Of a DNA stretch of 64,000 bases, positions 7,953 to 15,965 are shown piece after piece. A model generated the notes under the pieces. The model was given only the letters and a program-made list of their open reading frames with translations. It was not told where the DNA came from and ran no database searches. Both the position numbers and the translations under genes were made by a program. Where the stretch lies: NCBI RefSeq assembly GCF_020886775.1, contig NZ_AP024525.1, forward strand, positions 4,092,001 to 4,156,000, written 5' to 3'. Origin of the DNA: Sinomonas cyclohexanicum. GTDB taxonomy: Bacteria; Actinomycetota; Actinomycetes; Actinomycetales; Micrococcaceae. The stretch's first letter is position 1. The number at the start of each line of letters is the position of its first letter.

Positions 7953-9470
7953 ATGGCGATGACTGTCTCCGAGCTTCTGTCCGAGCCGCAGCTGGGACTC
8001 GGACTGGTGGCGGGAGCGGCAGGAGTGGGCAACCGCATCACGTGGGCGCACACCTCGGACCTCCCCCGACTCTGGGAGTGGGTCACGGGCGGCGAGCTCA
8101 TGATGACCAACGGGCTCTCCATACCCGCCGACCCAGCGGGGCAGGTCGAGCTCGCCGAGGGCCTGGTCGCGGCGGGGGCGAGCGCCCTCGCGATCGGTGA
8201 GAAGATGCACGCGCCGGAGCTCACGGCCGAGTTCCTCGCCGCATGCGACACGCTCCCGCTGCCGGTCCTCTCCGTGCCGTTCCCGCTGCCGTTCGTGGCA
8301 ATCTCGCAGGCGGTTGCCGAGTCGTCGCTGCTCGAGGAATCGCGGCGGCTGCGCCAGGTCGCGCGGATCTATGACCTCCTCCGGCATGTCGAAACGGCCG
8401 AGGACCCGTGGCCGCGGCTCGCCGGAGCGGTGGAACGGGAGCTGGACGCGGACCTCTTTGTGCTCGACGCCGACTGCGGGGACCCCTGGCATCCGCAAGG
8501 CTCAGTCCTGCCGCGGGACCTCGAGGCGGAGATCCGCGGGCTGGTCCGCGCCTACCGCGATTCCACGCGCACGTACCAGTGGAGGAAGGCGGCGGACCGC
8601 GACGTCCTCATGATGGGCATTCCTACCCACAAGGACGCGATGCTCGTGGTCCTCCCGCGGTCGGAGCCGCACCCGGACACGGTGGTGCTGCTCCACGCCG
8701 CCTCGGTCCTCGGGCTCGAGCTCGCCCGCGCCCTCCTCGGCGTGGAGGAACGACGGCGGGCCGGCGCCGAGTTCCTCCTCCAGGCGTTCGAGGGCCGCTT
8801 CGGGGCCTCAGAGGTGGAGGAGCGACTCGCTCACTTCGGGTTCCGAGCGGGCCGCCTCGTGGTCGTCTCGCTCGAATCCGCCGAGCCAGCGGACCTCGCG
8901 CAGGTCCATGTGGCCCTGTGGCGGCACGGAGTAGACGCGGTGAGCGCGGGCGCTGGCAACCGGCTGCAGCTCGCGGTGCCCGAGGGCACCGCCCGCGAGA
9001 TGCTCCTGCACGCGGCGCCCCCGCGCGCTTCGATGGGCCTCAGCTCGCCCCGCACTCCCTCCGAGCTGCGGCGCGCACTCCAGGAGTCCCTCTGGGCGCT
9101 GGGCACCGCGAAGGGCTCGGGCGAGCGTCTGGTCCCGTACACCGAGGGCCGCGCGTGGCTCGGCTTGGGCAGCCTCGAAGAGGGGCAGGCCCTCGTGGAC
9201 CGTATCCTCGGGCCGCTCCTCGACCACGAGCGCGGCAGGGAGCCGGACCTCCTCAACACCCTCGTGGCGTACCTCGAGTGCCAGCGCTCGTGGCAGAAGA
9301 CCGCGGACACGCTATTCGTCCACCGGCAGACCATCATCTACCGGATGCGCAGAGTCGCCGAGCTGACCGGCCTTGACCTCGCCGAGACGTCGTCCGTCGC
9401 GCAGCTCTGGTTCGCGCTGCAGATCCGGAACGCGCTCGAGGAAGACGGACCGCTGCGCGCGGGGGCGTAG
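7953..9470 (+). CDS. PucR-family transcriptional regulator
   Basis: 505 residues. The N-terminal 130 residues form the PucR (purine catabolism) sensory domain (LVAGAAGVGNRITWAHTSD, GGELMMTNG). The C-terminus has the HTH_30 helix-turn-helix of CdaR/PucR activators (TLVAYLECQRSWQKTADTLF, then VHRQTIIYRMRRV). PucR-type proteins are usually activators of nitrogen-compound catabolism. It diverges from the MFS/ureohydrolase operon, which it probably controls, and is followed within 6 bases by a second regulator. Confidence 0.85.
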   Translation: MAMTVSELLSEPQLGLGLVAGAAGVGNRITWAHTSDLPRLWEWVTGGELMMTNGLSIPADPAGQVELAEGLVAAGASALAIGEKMHAPELTAEFLAACDTLPLPVLSVPFPLPFVAISQAVAESSLLEESRRLRQVARIYDLLRHVETAEDPWPRLAGAVERELDADLFVLDADCGDPWHPQGSVLPRDLEAEIRGLVRAYRDSTRTYQWRKAADRDVLMMGIPTHKDAMLVVLPRSEPHPDTVVLLHAASVLGLELARALLGVEERRRAGAEFLLQAFEGRFGASEVEERLAHFGFRAGRLVVVSLESAEPADLAQVHVALWRHGVDAVSAGAGNRLQLAVPEGTAREMLLHAAPPRASMGLSSPRTPSELRRALQESLWALGTAKGSGERLVPYTEGRAWLGLGSLEEGQALVDRILGPLLDHERGREPDLLNTLVAYLECQRSWQKTADTLFVHRQTIIYRMRRVAELTGLDLAETSSVAQLWFALQIRNALEEDGPLRAGA

Positions 9471-9475
9471 GTGGC

Positions 9476-10096
9476 GTGGCGGGTCACGCCACGGGGCCCG
9501 GCTGCGAGGTGGTCCTGCATGACCTCTCGGCGCCGGATGTGGACCTCGGCCACACGATCGCGGCGATCGAGAACGGGCACGTGACCGGGCGCGAGGTGGG
9601 CGGCCCGTCGTCGAGCCTCGGCGCCGGCGTGCTCCACAACCAGGGCGCGGACCACAACGCGTTCGGCTACCGCGGCTTCACCGCCGACGGCCGGGAGCTG
9701 CGGTGCTCCTCCGTCTACTTCCGCAACTCGGCCGGGCGCATCATCGCCGCACTCTGCATCAACTTCGACGTCAGCACCATCCAGCGCCTGCAGTCCCTCC
9801 TCCAGGGCCTGCTACCGGCGGCCGCCTCGGACTCCCCCGAGCAGCCGAACGAGTTCTTCGGCCGCGACCTCGTGGCGGTCATGGACGCGATGGTCACCGA
9901 GGCCATCCGCGAGGTCGGCAAGCCCGTGGACCAGATGAGCCGCGACGACCGCATCGCCATCCTGACCAAGCTCGACCAGCAGGGCGTGCTGCAGATGCGC
10001 AAGGGCATCGACCGCGTCGCCGCACGCTTGGGAATCTCGCGGGTGACCGCGTATTCGTACCTCGATGAGGCGCGGAACCACGACGCGGACGAGTGA
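9476..10096 (+). CDS. YheO-like PAS / DauR HTH transcriptional regulator
   Basis: 206 residues. The YheO-like PAS domain (GPGCEVVLHDLS, GHVTGREVGGP, YRGFTADGRELRCSSVYFRN) is followed by the DauR_HTH C-terminus (LTKLDQQGVLQMRKGID, AARLGISRVTAYSYLDEAR). The start is uncertain: homologues normally have 20-25 residues before the GPGCEVV motif, and the frame is open upstream but only within pucR. GTG 9476 is the first usable start, so the N-terminus is short for the family. The gap to pucR is 5 bases, suggesting an operon. Regulators of this type respond to small metabolites, e.g. D-arginine in DauR. A decayed copy lies at 4290-4560. Confidence 0.8.
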   Translation: MAGHATGPGCEVVLHDLSAPDVDLGHTIAAIENGHVTGREVGGPSSSLGAGVLHNQGADHNAFGYRGFTADGRELRCSSVYFRNSAGRIIAALCINFDVSTIQRLQSLLQGLLPAAASDSPEQPNEFFGRDLVAVMDAMVTEAIREVGKPVDQMSRDDRIAILTKLDQQGVLQMRKGIDRVAARLGISRVTAYSYLDEARNHDADE

Positions 10097-10891
10097 CGGC
10101 GACGCGGCACACTGCCGTCACTACGGCTGCTCCTCCTCGACCCACGCTTGATGTCCGCCCGAACGGCTTGCGCGTGTTGGCCACTACGTTGTCGGCATCG
10201 GTCTGGGTCAGGCTGTGGGATTCGGACAGAGTTCTGACAGCGTCCTGCTCCGACAACTCGTAGGTAACATGGTGGTCATTCTCCCCCGAATCCTTAGTCC
10301 CCATCGGGCTCTTGTGAAGTGTGCTGATGACCCCTCGGCGGCTCGTACCGAGGGATCGTGCCCTTGTCGGCATCGCGTGCGTCCAGTGGAGAAGGTGCTC
10401 ATCCTGGCGGGACTAAAAGTGTGCGGAAGGAGTGCGGGCGGGTGATCGTTCATGGGCCTGCGCGGACCAGCGCAGTATGTCCCCGGCCGAGGAGTCATCC
10501 TCTCCAGCCGGTACCTAGCCCAGCGCGAACCCCTGCAGATCAAGAGTCCAGCGACCAGACGGTCGGTACAGCAGCTCGCGACGACCGAGCAGAGTTGATG
10601 CCGAGAACCTGATGGATTTCTCCATCCCCTCACATTCGCCTGGTGGCCCCCAACCGCAAGGACCCCTCATGAACGAGGTCCGTGACCATCGAATCAGCAC
10701 AGGCGCAACGGACCATGGCCCGCCAGCCCGTTCTTGAAACTGCGCAGGTCACTCCCTCTGTCGGAGCGGGTTTAACTCTGACACCGCCCGGACGTCTCGT
10801 CGCTAGTAAAGTAATTGGCAGCGAGGCTTCGGTGGGTCCAGGATCTGGTTGGCCCGCCTTCCGTGGTGGCGCGGGTTGAAGTGGGGGATTG
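10097..10891. other. long intergenic region before the defence-like operon
   Basis: No convincing gene in about 795 bases. A weak hairpin with 7-base arms (CCCTCGG/CCGAGGG) lies near 10332-10354. On the minus strand, a frame beginning near 10304 reads plausibly for about 50 residues (e.g. SEQDAVRTLSESHSLTQTDA) and then runs into the antisense of the YheO-like gene with no stop; it may be a gene remnant. Base composition falls towards the right, where the operon promoter should lie. No clear -35/-10 pair was identified. Confidence 0.4.
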
Positions 10892-12562
10892 ATGCGGCAA
10901 GCATGGCGACTCATTCGGACGGACCACTCTGAGCTCGTCCAGGACGTTGCAGACGGCAAGCGGTTCGTTTGGCTCGGTTCAGGAATATCTCGGGACCAGG
11001 TACCGGATCTGGTGGAGCTTCTTGCCCGCGTTCTCCACTTCCTGCGTGACAGGGCCGCCTCAGGTGAGGCTGACGCAGAAGAACACCGGACAGCGCTCAT
11101 GGAGATCCTACGCGAGTACCTGCCGGCGGAGTGCTCACAGTACGAAGCTGACCGAGTGAACTGCGAGCCAGCCGGGCTAGATCAGCTCCGTGACAGGTAC
11201 AGCCGGGTGCTCGGCGTGGGCGTCGAAGGAAAGCCCACCGATTATCTGTTGATCGAGGGGGCTGGCCTGCCCGAGCTATACGGAGGACCTGACCTCCGGC
11301 CCGGACCAACCCATAAGCTCCTCGCAATGCTCGTATCGGAGGGTGTTGTCACAAATCTCGCTTCAGGCAATTGGGATACTCTGGTCGAGAAAGCCCTCTT
11401 GGAACTTTCTGCAACTGACTCGCTTCTTGACGTTTATGTAGACGTAAACGATCCGCGCACCGGACGTGGTCACGCTGAAATCGCCAAGTTCCACGGTTGC
11501 GCAGGACTCGCACGAACTGATGCGCGCCGCTATCGCGACAAGATCATTGCCACCCCCGCTCAGATAAGCCAGCTGCACGGCGACCCTTCGTTTGCCCATA
11601 TGACAGAGCACCTCCGTGATTTAGCTACCCGTATGCGGTCGCTGGTGCTGGGCCTATCGGTGCAGGACAGCGACCTGCTCGCCATCTTCACCAGCGCGAC
11701 GTGCAGGAGCCCGTGGAAATGGGAGCCGAACCATCCCGCCTATCTGTTCGCAGAACCTAGAGTACTGGCCAGTCAACGGAACGTCCTCCAAGTCGCATAC
11801 GGGGAGGACTTCGGTCGCTCACGTGCCACCATAATTGAGCGATCGGCCATTGGAGCATATGCAGGCCCGGTGGTTGCGGCGATTCTGATTGAAGTTTTGG
11901 CCGCAAAGCTCGCCGTGTCGATTCAGCGCCATCACGCACTACCGGTCGACCTCCTATCGGAACTCGAATGCGGGATTCGTCGTCTTGTATTGCGCATTAT
12001 TGCGGCGTTTGGTCAGGACGAAGAATCGATGGCCGCCTTTTTCCTCGGAGCTTACTCCGACTTCATCCGGGCCTATCTGGGAACGACGACTGTAGGCGCG
12101 GCAAAATACCTTCCGTTCGCTCGGGGCACGACAACCTCGCTTGAAGCAGACATCTCGGTCGTCGGAATGGGAATCGACTTGCTAGCGATAGCGATTGGGC
12201 TGCTCGGTCTCGGCGAGGATCGAGGAAAGTGGCGCGCCACACTCGTCGACGAACAAATGGGCAGTCGCATCAGGCTGTCGCGTCAACGCAACAAGACAGG
12301 GCCAGTTGTAATCGTCGTGCGTGGCGCCCGCGAGGCAATTGCCATGATGGAGAACGATGACTGGATCGCTGGTCGTGAGGACATGACACTGCTCCAGATG
12401 GATTTCGGGGCGGCGGCAGCGTCAAAACGCTCACCCGGCGGCCGAATCGGGAGAGGACGGGGCGCCAGAGCACGTCGTGTGTTGATGTGGGCCGAGATCT
12501 CCGACTCGGTCCAGAGCGTTGAGGAGCTTATGGTGCGATTTGAGACTGGAGTCGGGCTGTGA
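10892..12562 (+). CDS. SIR2-like domain protein, predicted NAD-consuming effector (LmuA-like)
   Basis: 556 residues from ATG 10892; TTG 10889 is possible. GTGGGGGA is the ribosome site. The N-terminal half has SIR2-like marks: FVWLGSGIS (nucleotide loop, about residues 25-33), VVTNLASGNWDTLVEKAL (catalytic loop region), KFHGC, and LVLGLSVQDSDLL before the end of the Rossmann domain. The C-terminal half is not recognised. In anti-phage systems SIR2-like effectors deplete NAD+ to stop phage growth. The next two genes overlap in series and end in an SMC-like ATPase, the layout of Lamassu-type systems. Codon use and GC are visibly lower than in neighbours, suggesting transfer. NADase activity is inferred. 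Confidence 0.7.
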   Translation: MRQAWRLIRTDHSELVQDVADGKRFVWLGSGISRDQVPDLVELLARVLHFLRDRAASGEADAEEHRTALMEILREYLPAECSQYEADRVNCEPAGLDQLRDRYSRVLGVGVEGKPTDYLLIEGAGLPELYGGPDLRPGPTHKLLAMLVSEGVVTNLASGNWDTLVEKALLELSATDSLLDVYVDVNDPRTGRGHAEIAKFHGCAGLARTDARRYRDKIIATPAQISQLHGDPSFAHMTEHLRDLATRMRSLVLGLSVQDSDLLAIFTSATCRSPWKWEPNHPAYLFAEPRVLASQRNVLQVAYGEDFGRSRATIIERSAIGAYAGPVVAAILIEVLAAKLAVSIQRHHALPVDLLSELECGIRRLVLRIIAAFGQDEESMAAFFLGAYSDFIRAYLGTTTVGAAKYLPFARGTTTSLEADISVVGMGIDLLAIAIGLLGLGEDRGKWRATLVDEQMGSRIRLSRQRNKTGPVVIVVRGAREAIAMMENDDWIAGREDMTLLQMDFGAAAASKRSPGGRIGRGRGARARRVLMWAEISDSVQSVEELMVRFETGVGL

Positions 12563-13140
12563 CACGACAACCTACCGCGGACGTTCTGAGAACCCAGACG
12601 ATGGCCTTGCTCCTGCAGAACGGATACGTGGAGCTGCCATCGAGGGTTGCAGTCGGTGAAATCGAGCTCGAGGTGCCCGGTCTCTGGGAAGGCCCACCGG
12701 ACAGCCTGGATCTATCCCTTGTGGCGGATCGGCCCACCTCACGGGAGGCAGCCTTACGGCTCTATTGGCTCGTGCAACGACTGACCCATGCATTAGACGC
12801 GGCAACATCACGCCGGACCGTGACGGTGATACTGGTCGGCTACCAATCATCTCCGCAAGCGATGAACGAGTTATTGGAGTTTGCACGAGTGCTGATAGTG
12901 GACGGCTCATTGCCAAGCGAGCGGATGCTGGGGCCGATCCTGCGTCTGCGTCTTCCGAGTACAGCCACCTCACAACTCGACGGCATAGCGGAGGTCGCTG
13001 AAGCGATGAGCAACAAGCCCGCTGCTCGCGAACTTCAAAGACTCATCGAAGGGGCGAGTGCAGGTGCCACCGTGGTCAGCGACCGTTACAGGGCGTGGAT
13101 CGAGGAATCGTTCTCAAGTCATCGGAGCGCTGATGCCTGA
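12559..13140 (+). CDS. middle protein of the SIR2/SMC operon (LmuC-like position)
   Basis: 193 residues; GTG 12559 overlaps the previous stop by four bases. No catalytic motif was recognised. The sequence looks globular and mostly helical (SREAALRLYWLVQRLTHALD, MNELLEFARVLIVDG). In Lamassu-type loci a small accessory protein, LmuC, sits between effector and ATPase and binds the SMC-like subunit; the size and position match, but homology cannot be claimed from sequence alone. The 3' end overlaps the ATPase gene by 8 bases (ATGCCTGA). Confidence 0.6.
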   Translation: MTRQPTADVLRTQTMALLLQNGYVELPSRVAVGEIELEVPGLWEGPPDSLDLSLVADRPTSREAALRLYWLVQRLTHALDAATSRRTVTVILVGYQSSPQAMNELLEFARVLIVDGSLPSERMLGPILRLRLPSTATSQLDGIAEVAEAMSNKPAARELQRLIEGASAGATVVSDRYRAWIEESFSSHRSADA

Positions 13141-15538
13141 GCCCCGCCTTCAAGAGCTTGTCGTAGAGAACTTCCGAAGCATCTCGGGGAAGTGCGTAAT
13201 CCCCCTCGACGGATCTATCACGCTCATTCACGGCGCGAATGGGGCTGGAAAGACTAGCCTACTAAGTGCAATCGAACTCGCCGCAACAGGTCGGGTAGGC
13301 TTTCTGGACGAACAAATCGGGGATGCGCGTGCACTTCTGCGCAACCACGACTATCCCCTCGGACGCGTTCGCCTATCCATCACCGACACTCGCGCAGGAA
13401 GCCGGATAGGCGCATTCGAACTGAACGCTGAGGAGGTAACCGGCCAGCCAGCGCTGAGCTCGTCAGAGACGGCATATTTCCTGGAGCGCAGCTTCTTGCC
13501 TCAAACCGCGCTCGGGCGACTGCTCGAGTCGTATACGGAGACAGGTAAGCAGGTGGATACCGCCCTCGTACGATTCGTGAAATCGCTCGTTGGTCACGAC
13601 GACCTCGACGCGCTGATAGACGGACTTCATGCCGCCGGTGATTTGCGCAGAAGTCGAAAGGCTGTCCCGTCCTGGGCTCGAACCTCAGAAGAGGTCGGCT
13701 CTATTCAGCAGAATAGACAGCGTATCTTAGATGAGCTCGACCTTGCGCGAGCCCAGCTCAGAACGACAGTCGAAGTCCTACAGACCCTGATGGGCGCCTC
13801 AGATGACATGCCGGTCGACGAACTCCTCCGAGCCGCGGTCGAGCAGGGGCGGAACTCGGAGGGGAGCCGAGCCAATCTGGCTGATCTGGAGCAGCTGCAG
13901 GCCAAAGTAGACGCGATCGCTAGTTTGAGACGCCAGCTTGCACTGCCCGAGTCTACTTCAAACAACCGCCTCGTTCTGAGTCTGGCCGAGGAAGCCCTTT
14001 CTGCTTACCGCGCGTGGGAGTCCGGGCCGGGAGCGGCCGCGCTATCGGAGCTCAATCGGATTCGTGAAGAGTCGCTACATCTAGCCGTTGTTGGGATGTC
14101 CCAATTGGGGGATGCGTACGCAGAGAGCCTCGAGAGTGCAACTGCGGCCTCGCGTCGGCACTCTGAAGCTGTCGCCGCCGACCAAGCGAGACTTGAAAAG
14201 ATCGGCGCTCTGGAACACCGAATCGAAGAACTCGGTGAAAGCATCGAATCCACTGAGAAAGATGCGGACTCGATCGACGTCCCTACGGATGTTCGGGTTC
14301 TGATTCAGATTCTTGAGCTGGCGATTCCGATGGTAGATTCTCAGCGCTGTCCTCTGTGTGATCAGCAGTTCACAGAACCTGGCACTCTGGAGGATCATCT
14401 GGCCTCAAAACTTGCGCGCCTCAGCGCGGGATCGAAACAACTCATTGCGTTCGAACGCGAGCTGAATTCGCTTCGCTCACAACGCCAGGATGCTGTGGGG
14501 CAGGTAAGTCTGCTGAAGAGTCTGCCTGTGTCCGCGGTCGGGAGTCCACTCGATGAGGTGATCCGCAGGCTCAATGCCTTGGGCGATTCCGTCGCACAGG
14601 GCGCTCGGCTGCTGCGGGACGTTCAGTCGACGCAGGCTAGGTCCGCAGAACTTGCAGCGCGCGATGCTCAGCGCTTGGTTATGCGGGAACGCGTCGACCA
14701 GGTTTGCAGAGCGTTGGGCCTCTCGGCGTCCGACGTCGCCGCTCAAGCCCCGGAGGAGACATTCGGAAGCGAGATCGTCGCACGCATTCAGAAGGTCCGC
14801 TATGCCGAGCTCGAACGAGCGCGCGAACGCGAGGCGCGCGAAGCAGTCGAGGATTCACTTCGCGACGTAGAACGGTTGGAGCAAGCCTGCCGGGAGGAAG
14901 AACGGAAGGCATCAAGACTCCAAACGCAGTTGTCGACCGCGGAGTCAAGGATGATGAGCTCGCGGGAGCTTCTGCAGGTTTCAGAGCAGATACGATCCAA
15001 GCTGATAAATCAAGTATTTGATCAGTCGCTCAATTCCTTGTGGGCTCAGCTCTTCAGCCGCTTCGCTCCGTCTGAGAAATTTACGCCCCGTTTCGTGAAG
15101 CAAAGATCCGCAAGTCGCTCAGTAGATGTGCAGCTCGAAACCGCACTTCCCGATGGAAGAACATCGGGTAGCCCTGGCGCAATGCTTAGCTATGGGAACA
15201 CGAACTCGGCGGCCTTGGCACTATTTATGGCTTTGCACCTCTCGGCGCCACCGGAGCTTCCCTGGCTAATCTTCGACGATCCGGTTCAGTCGATGGATGA
15301 CATCCATGTGGCGAACTTCGCAGCGATTGTGCGGCAACTAGCCTTCGCGCACGGGCGGCAGGTCGTAATCGCAATTCATCAGCCGGAACTGTTCGACTAC
15401 CTCGCCCTTGAGCTGGCCCCGAGCACCAGCGACCATTCCTTGGTACGGGTTACGCTGGATCGTGGCGCTGAAATGACTAGCGCGCGGGTCGAGCGTATCG
15501 ATTTTGCCCGCGAGTCGCTCTTACATCGGGCTCTTTGA
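13133..15538 (+). CDS. Rad50/SMC-like ATPase (LmuB-like)
   Basis: 801 residues from ATG 13133, chosen because it overlaps the previous stop and is followed at once by the conserved LVVENFRSISG strand of RecF/SMC ATPases. Walker A is HGANGAGKTSLLSAIE near residue 35-48. A long coiled coil is interrupted near residue 404 by CPLCDQQF, a zinc-hook-like C-x2-C. The ABC signature region SYGNTNSAALALF and Walker B WLIFDDPVQSMDD lie near residues 685 and 710; IAIHQPELFDYL includes the H-loop. Such proteins sense unusual DNA ends or structures. With the upstream SIR2-like gene it probably forms a defence complex. A stand-alone repair ATPase is unlikely given the tight operon. Confidence 0.75.
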   Translation: MPEPRLQELVVENFRSISGKCVIPLDGSITLIHGANGAGKTSLLSAIELAATGRVGFLDEQIGDARALLRNHDYPLGRVRLSITDTRAGSRIGAFELNAEEVTGQPALSSSETAYFLERSFLPQTALGRLLESYTETGKQVDTALVRFVKSLVGHDDLDALIDGLHAAGDLRRSRKAVPSWARTSEEVGSIQQNRQRILDELDLARAQLRTTVEVLQTLMGASDDMPVDELLRAAVEQGRNSEGSRANLADLEQLQAKVDAIASLRRQLALPESTSNNRLVLSLAEEALSAYRAWESGPGAAALSELNRIREESLHLAVVGMSQLGDAYAESLESATAASRRHSEAVAADQARLEKIGALEHRIEELGESIESTEKDADSIDVPTDVRVLIQILELAIPMVDSQRCPLCDQQFTEPGTLEDHLASKLARLSAGSKQLIAFERELNSLRSQRQDAVGQVSLLKSLPVSAVGSPLDEVIRRLNALGDSVAQGARLLRDVQSTQARSAELAARDAQRLVMRERVDQVCRALGLSASDVAAQAPEETFGSEIVARIQKVRYAELERAREREAREAVEDSLRDVERLEQACREEERKASRLQTQLSTAESRMMSSRELLQVSEQIRSKLINQVFDQSLNSLWAQLFSRFAPSEKFTPRFVKQRSASRSVDVQLETALPDGRTSGSPGAMLSYGNTNSAALALFMALHLSAPPELPWLIFDDPVQSMDDIHVANFAAIVRQLAFAHGRQVVIAIHQPELFDYLALELAPSTSDHSLVRVTLDRGAEMTSARVERIDFARESLLHRAL

Positions 15539-15557
15539 CTTCCCACCACCAATGCCG

Positions 15558-15566
15558 CCCATCCCC
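15558..15566. repeat. left 9-bp target duplication of IS256-family element A
   Basis: CCCATCCCC here recurs at 18792-18800. The two copies bracket the element exactly where its inverted ends begin. An 8-9 bp duplication is normal for IS256-family insertions. Confidence 0.7.
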
Positions 15567-15615
15567 GGTCAAGTCCTTTTGAGTGGTGTATGTGCTCCGG
15601 TGATCCCTCGGTGGG

Positions 15616-15965
15616 TTATGCGGTGAGGGTGTGGAGCTCGGCGGTGGGGTCCTCCTCTTCGGGGTCGGGTTCGCCGACGCGGCGTGCGTGGGTGAGGGCG
15701 TCGAGGCCGAAGTAGCGGCGCTGTTCGGCCCATTCGTCGTGCTGCTCGGCCAGTACGGCGCCGACGAGGCGGGTGATGGAGTCCCGGTCGGGGAAGATGC
15801 CCACGACGTCGGTGCGCCGGCGGATCTCGCGGTTGAGCCGCTCGTTGGGGTTGTTCGACCAGATCTGGCGCCAGATGGACTTCGGGAATGCGGTGAACGC
15901 CAGGATCTCCTCGCGGGCGTCCTCGAGGTGGGCGAAGGCCTTGGGGAGCTTGTGCTCGAGGGTCT
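15616..15965 (-). pseudogene. IS256-family transposase, C-terminal fragment (element A)
   Basis: Reading leftwards from the nested insertion, the frame encodes LPKAFAHLEDAREEILAF, then the IS256 C-terminal block NERLNREIRRRTDVVGIFP (containing the catalytic Glu) and ends HTLTA at a TAA (15616-15618). It is the 3' part of the transposase whose 5' part is at 17735-18675. It has no start of its own and is not expected to work. Confidence 0.85.
15923..15965. repeat. left 43-bp target duplication of the IS1634-family element
   Basis: The 43 bases beginning TCGAGGTGGGCG and ending GAGGGTCT are repeated exactly at 17735-17777. Two further bases (CC) also match but belong to the element end or target ambiguously. 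IS1634 relatives such as IS1549 are known for unusually long, variable target duplications. Confidence 0.85.

Noticed and set aside
9894-10304. Minus-strand frame with plausible residues (SEQDAVRTLSESHSLTQTDA)
   Set aside because: No stop before it runs into the antisense of the YheO-like gene and no family recognised; at most a remnant, so noted only in the intergenic entry.
10682-10879. 65-codon plus-strand frame just before the SIR2-like gene
   Set aside because: No ribosome site, no motif, low-complexity composition; more likely the leader of the operon.
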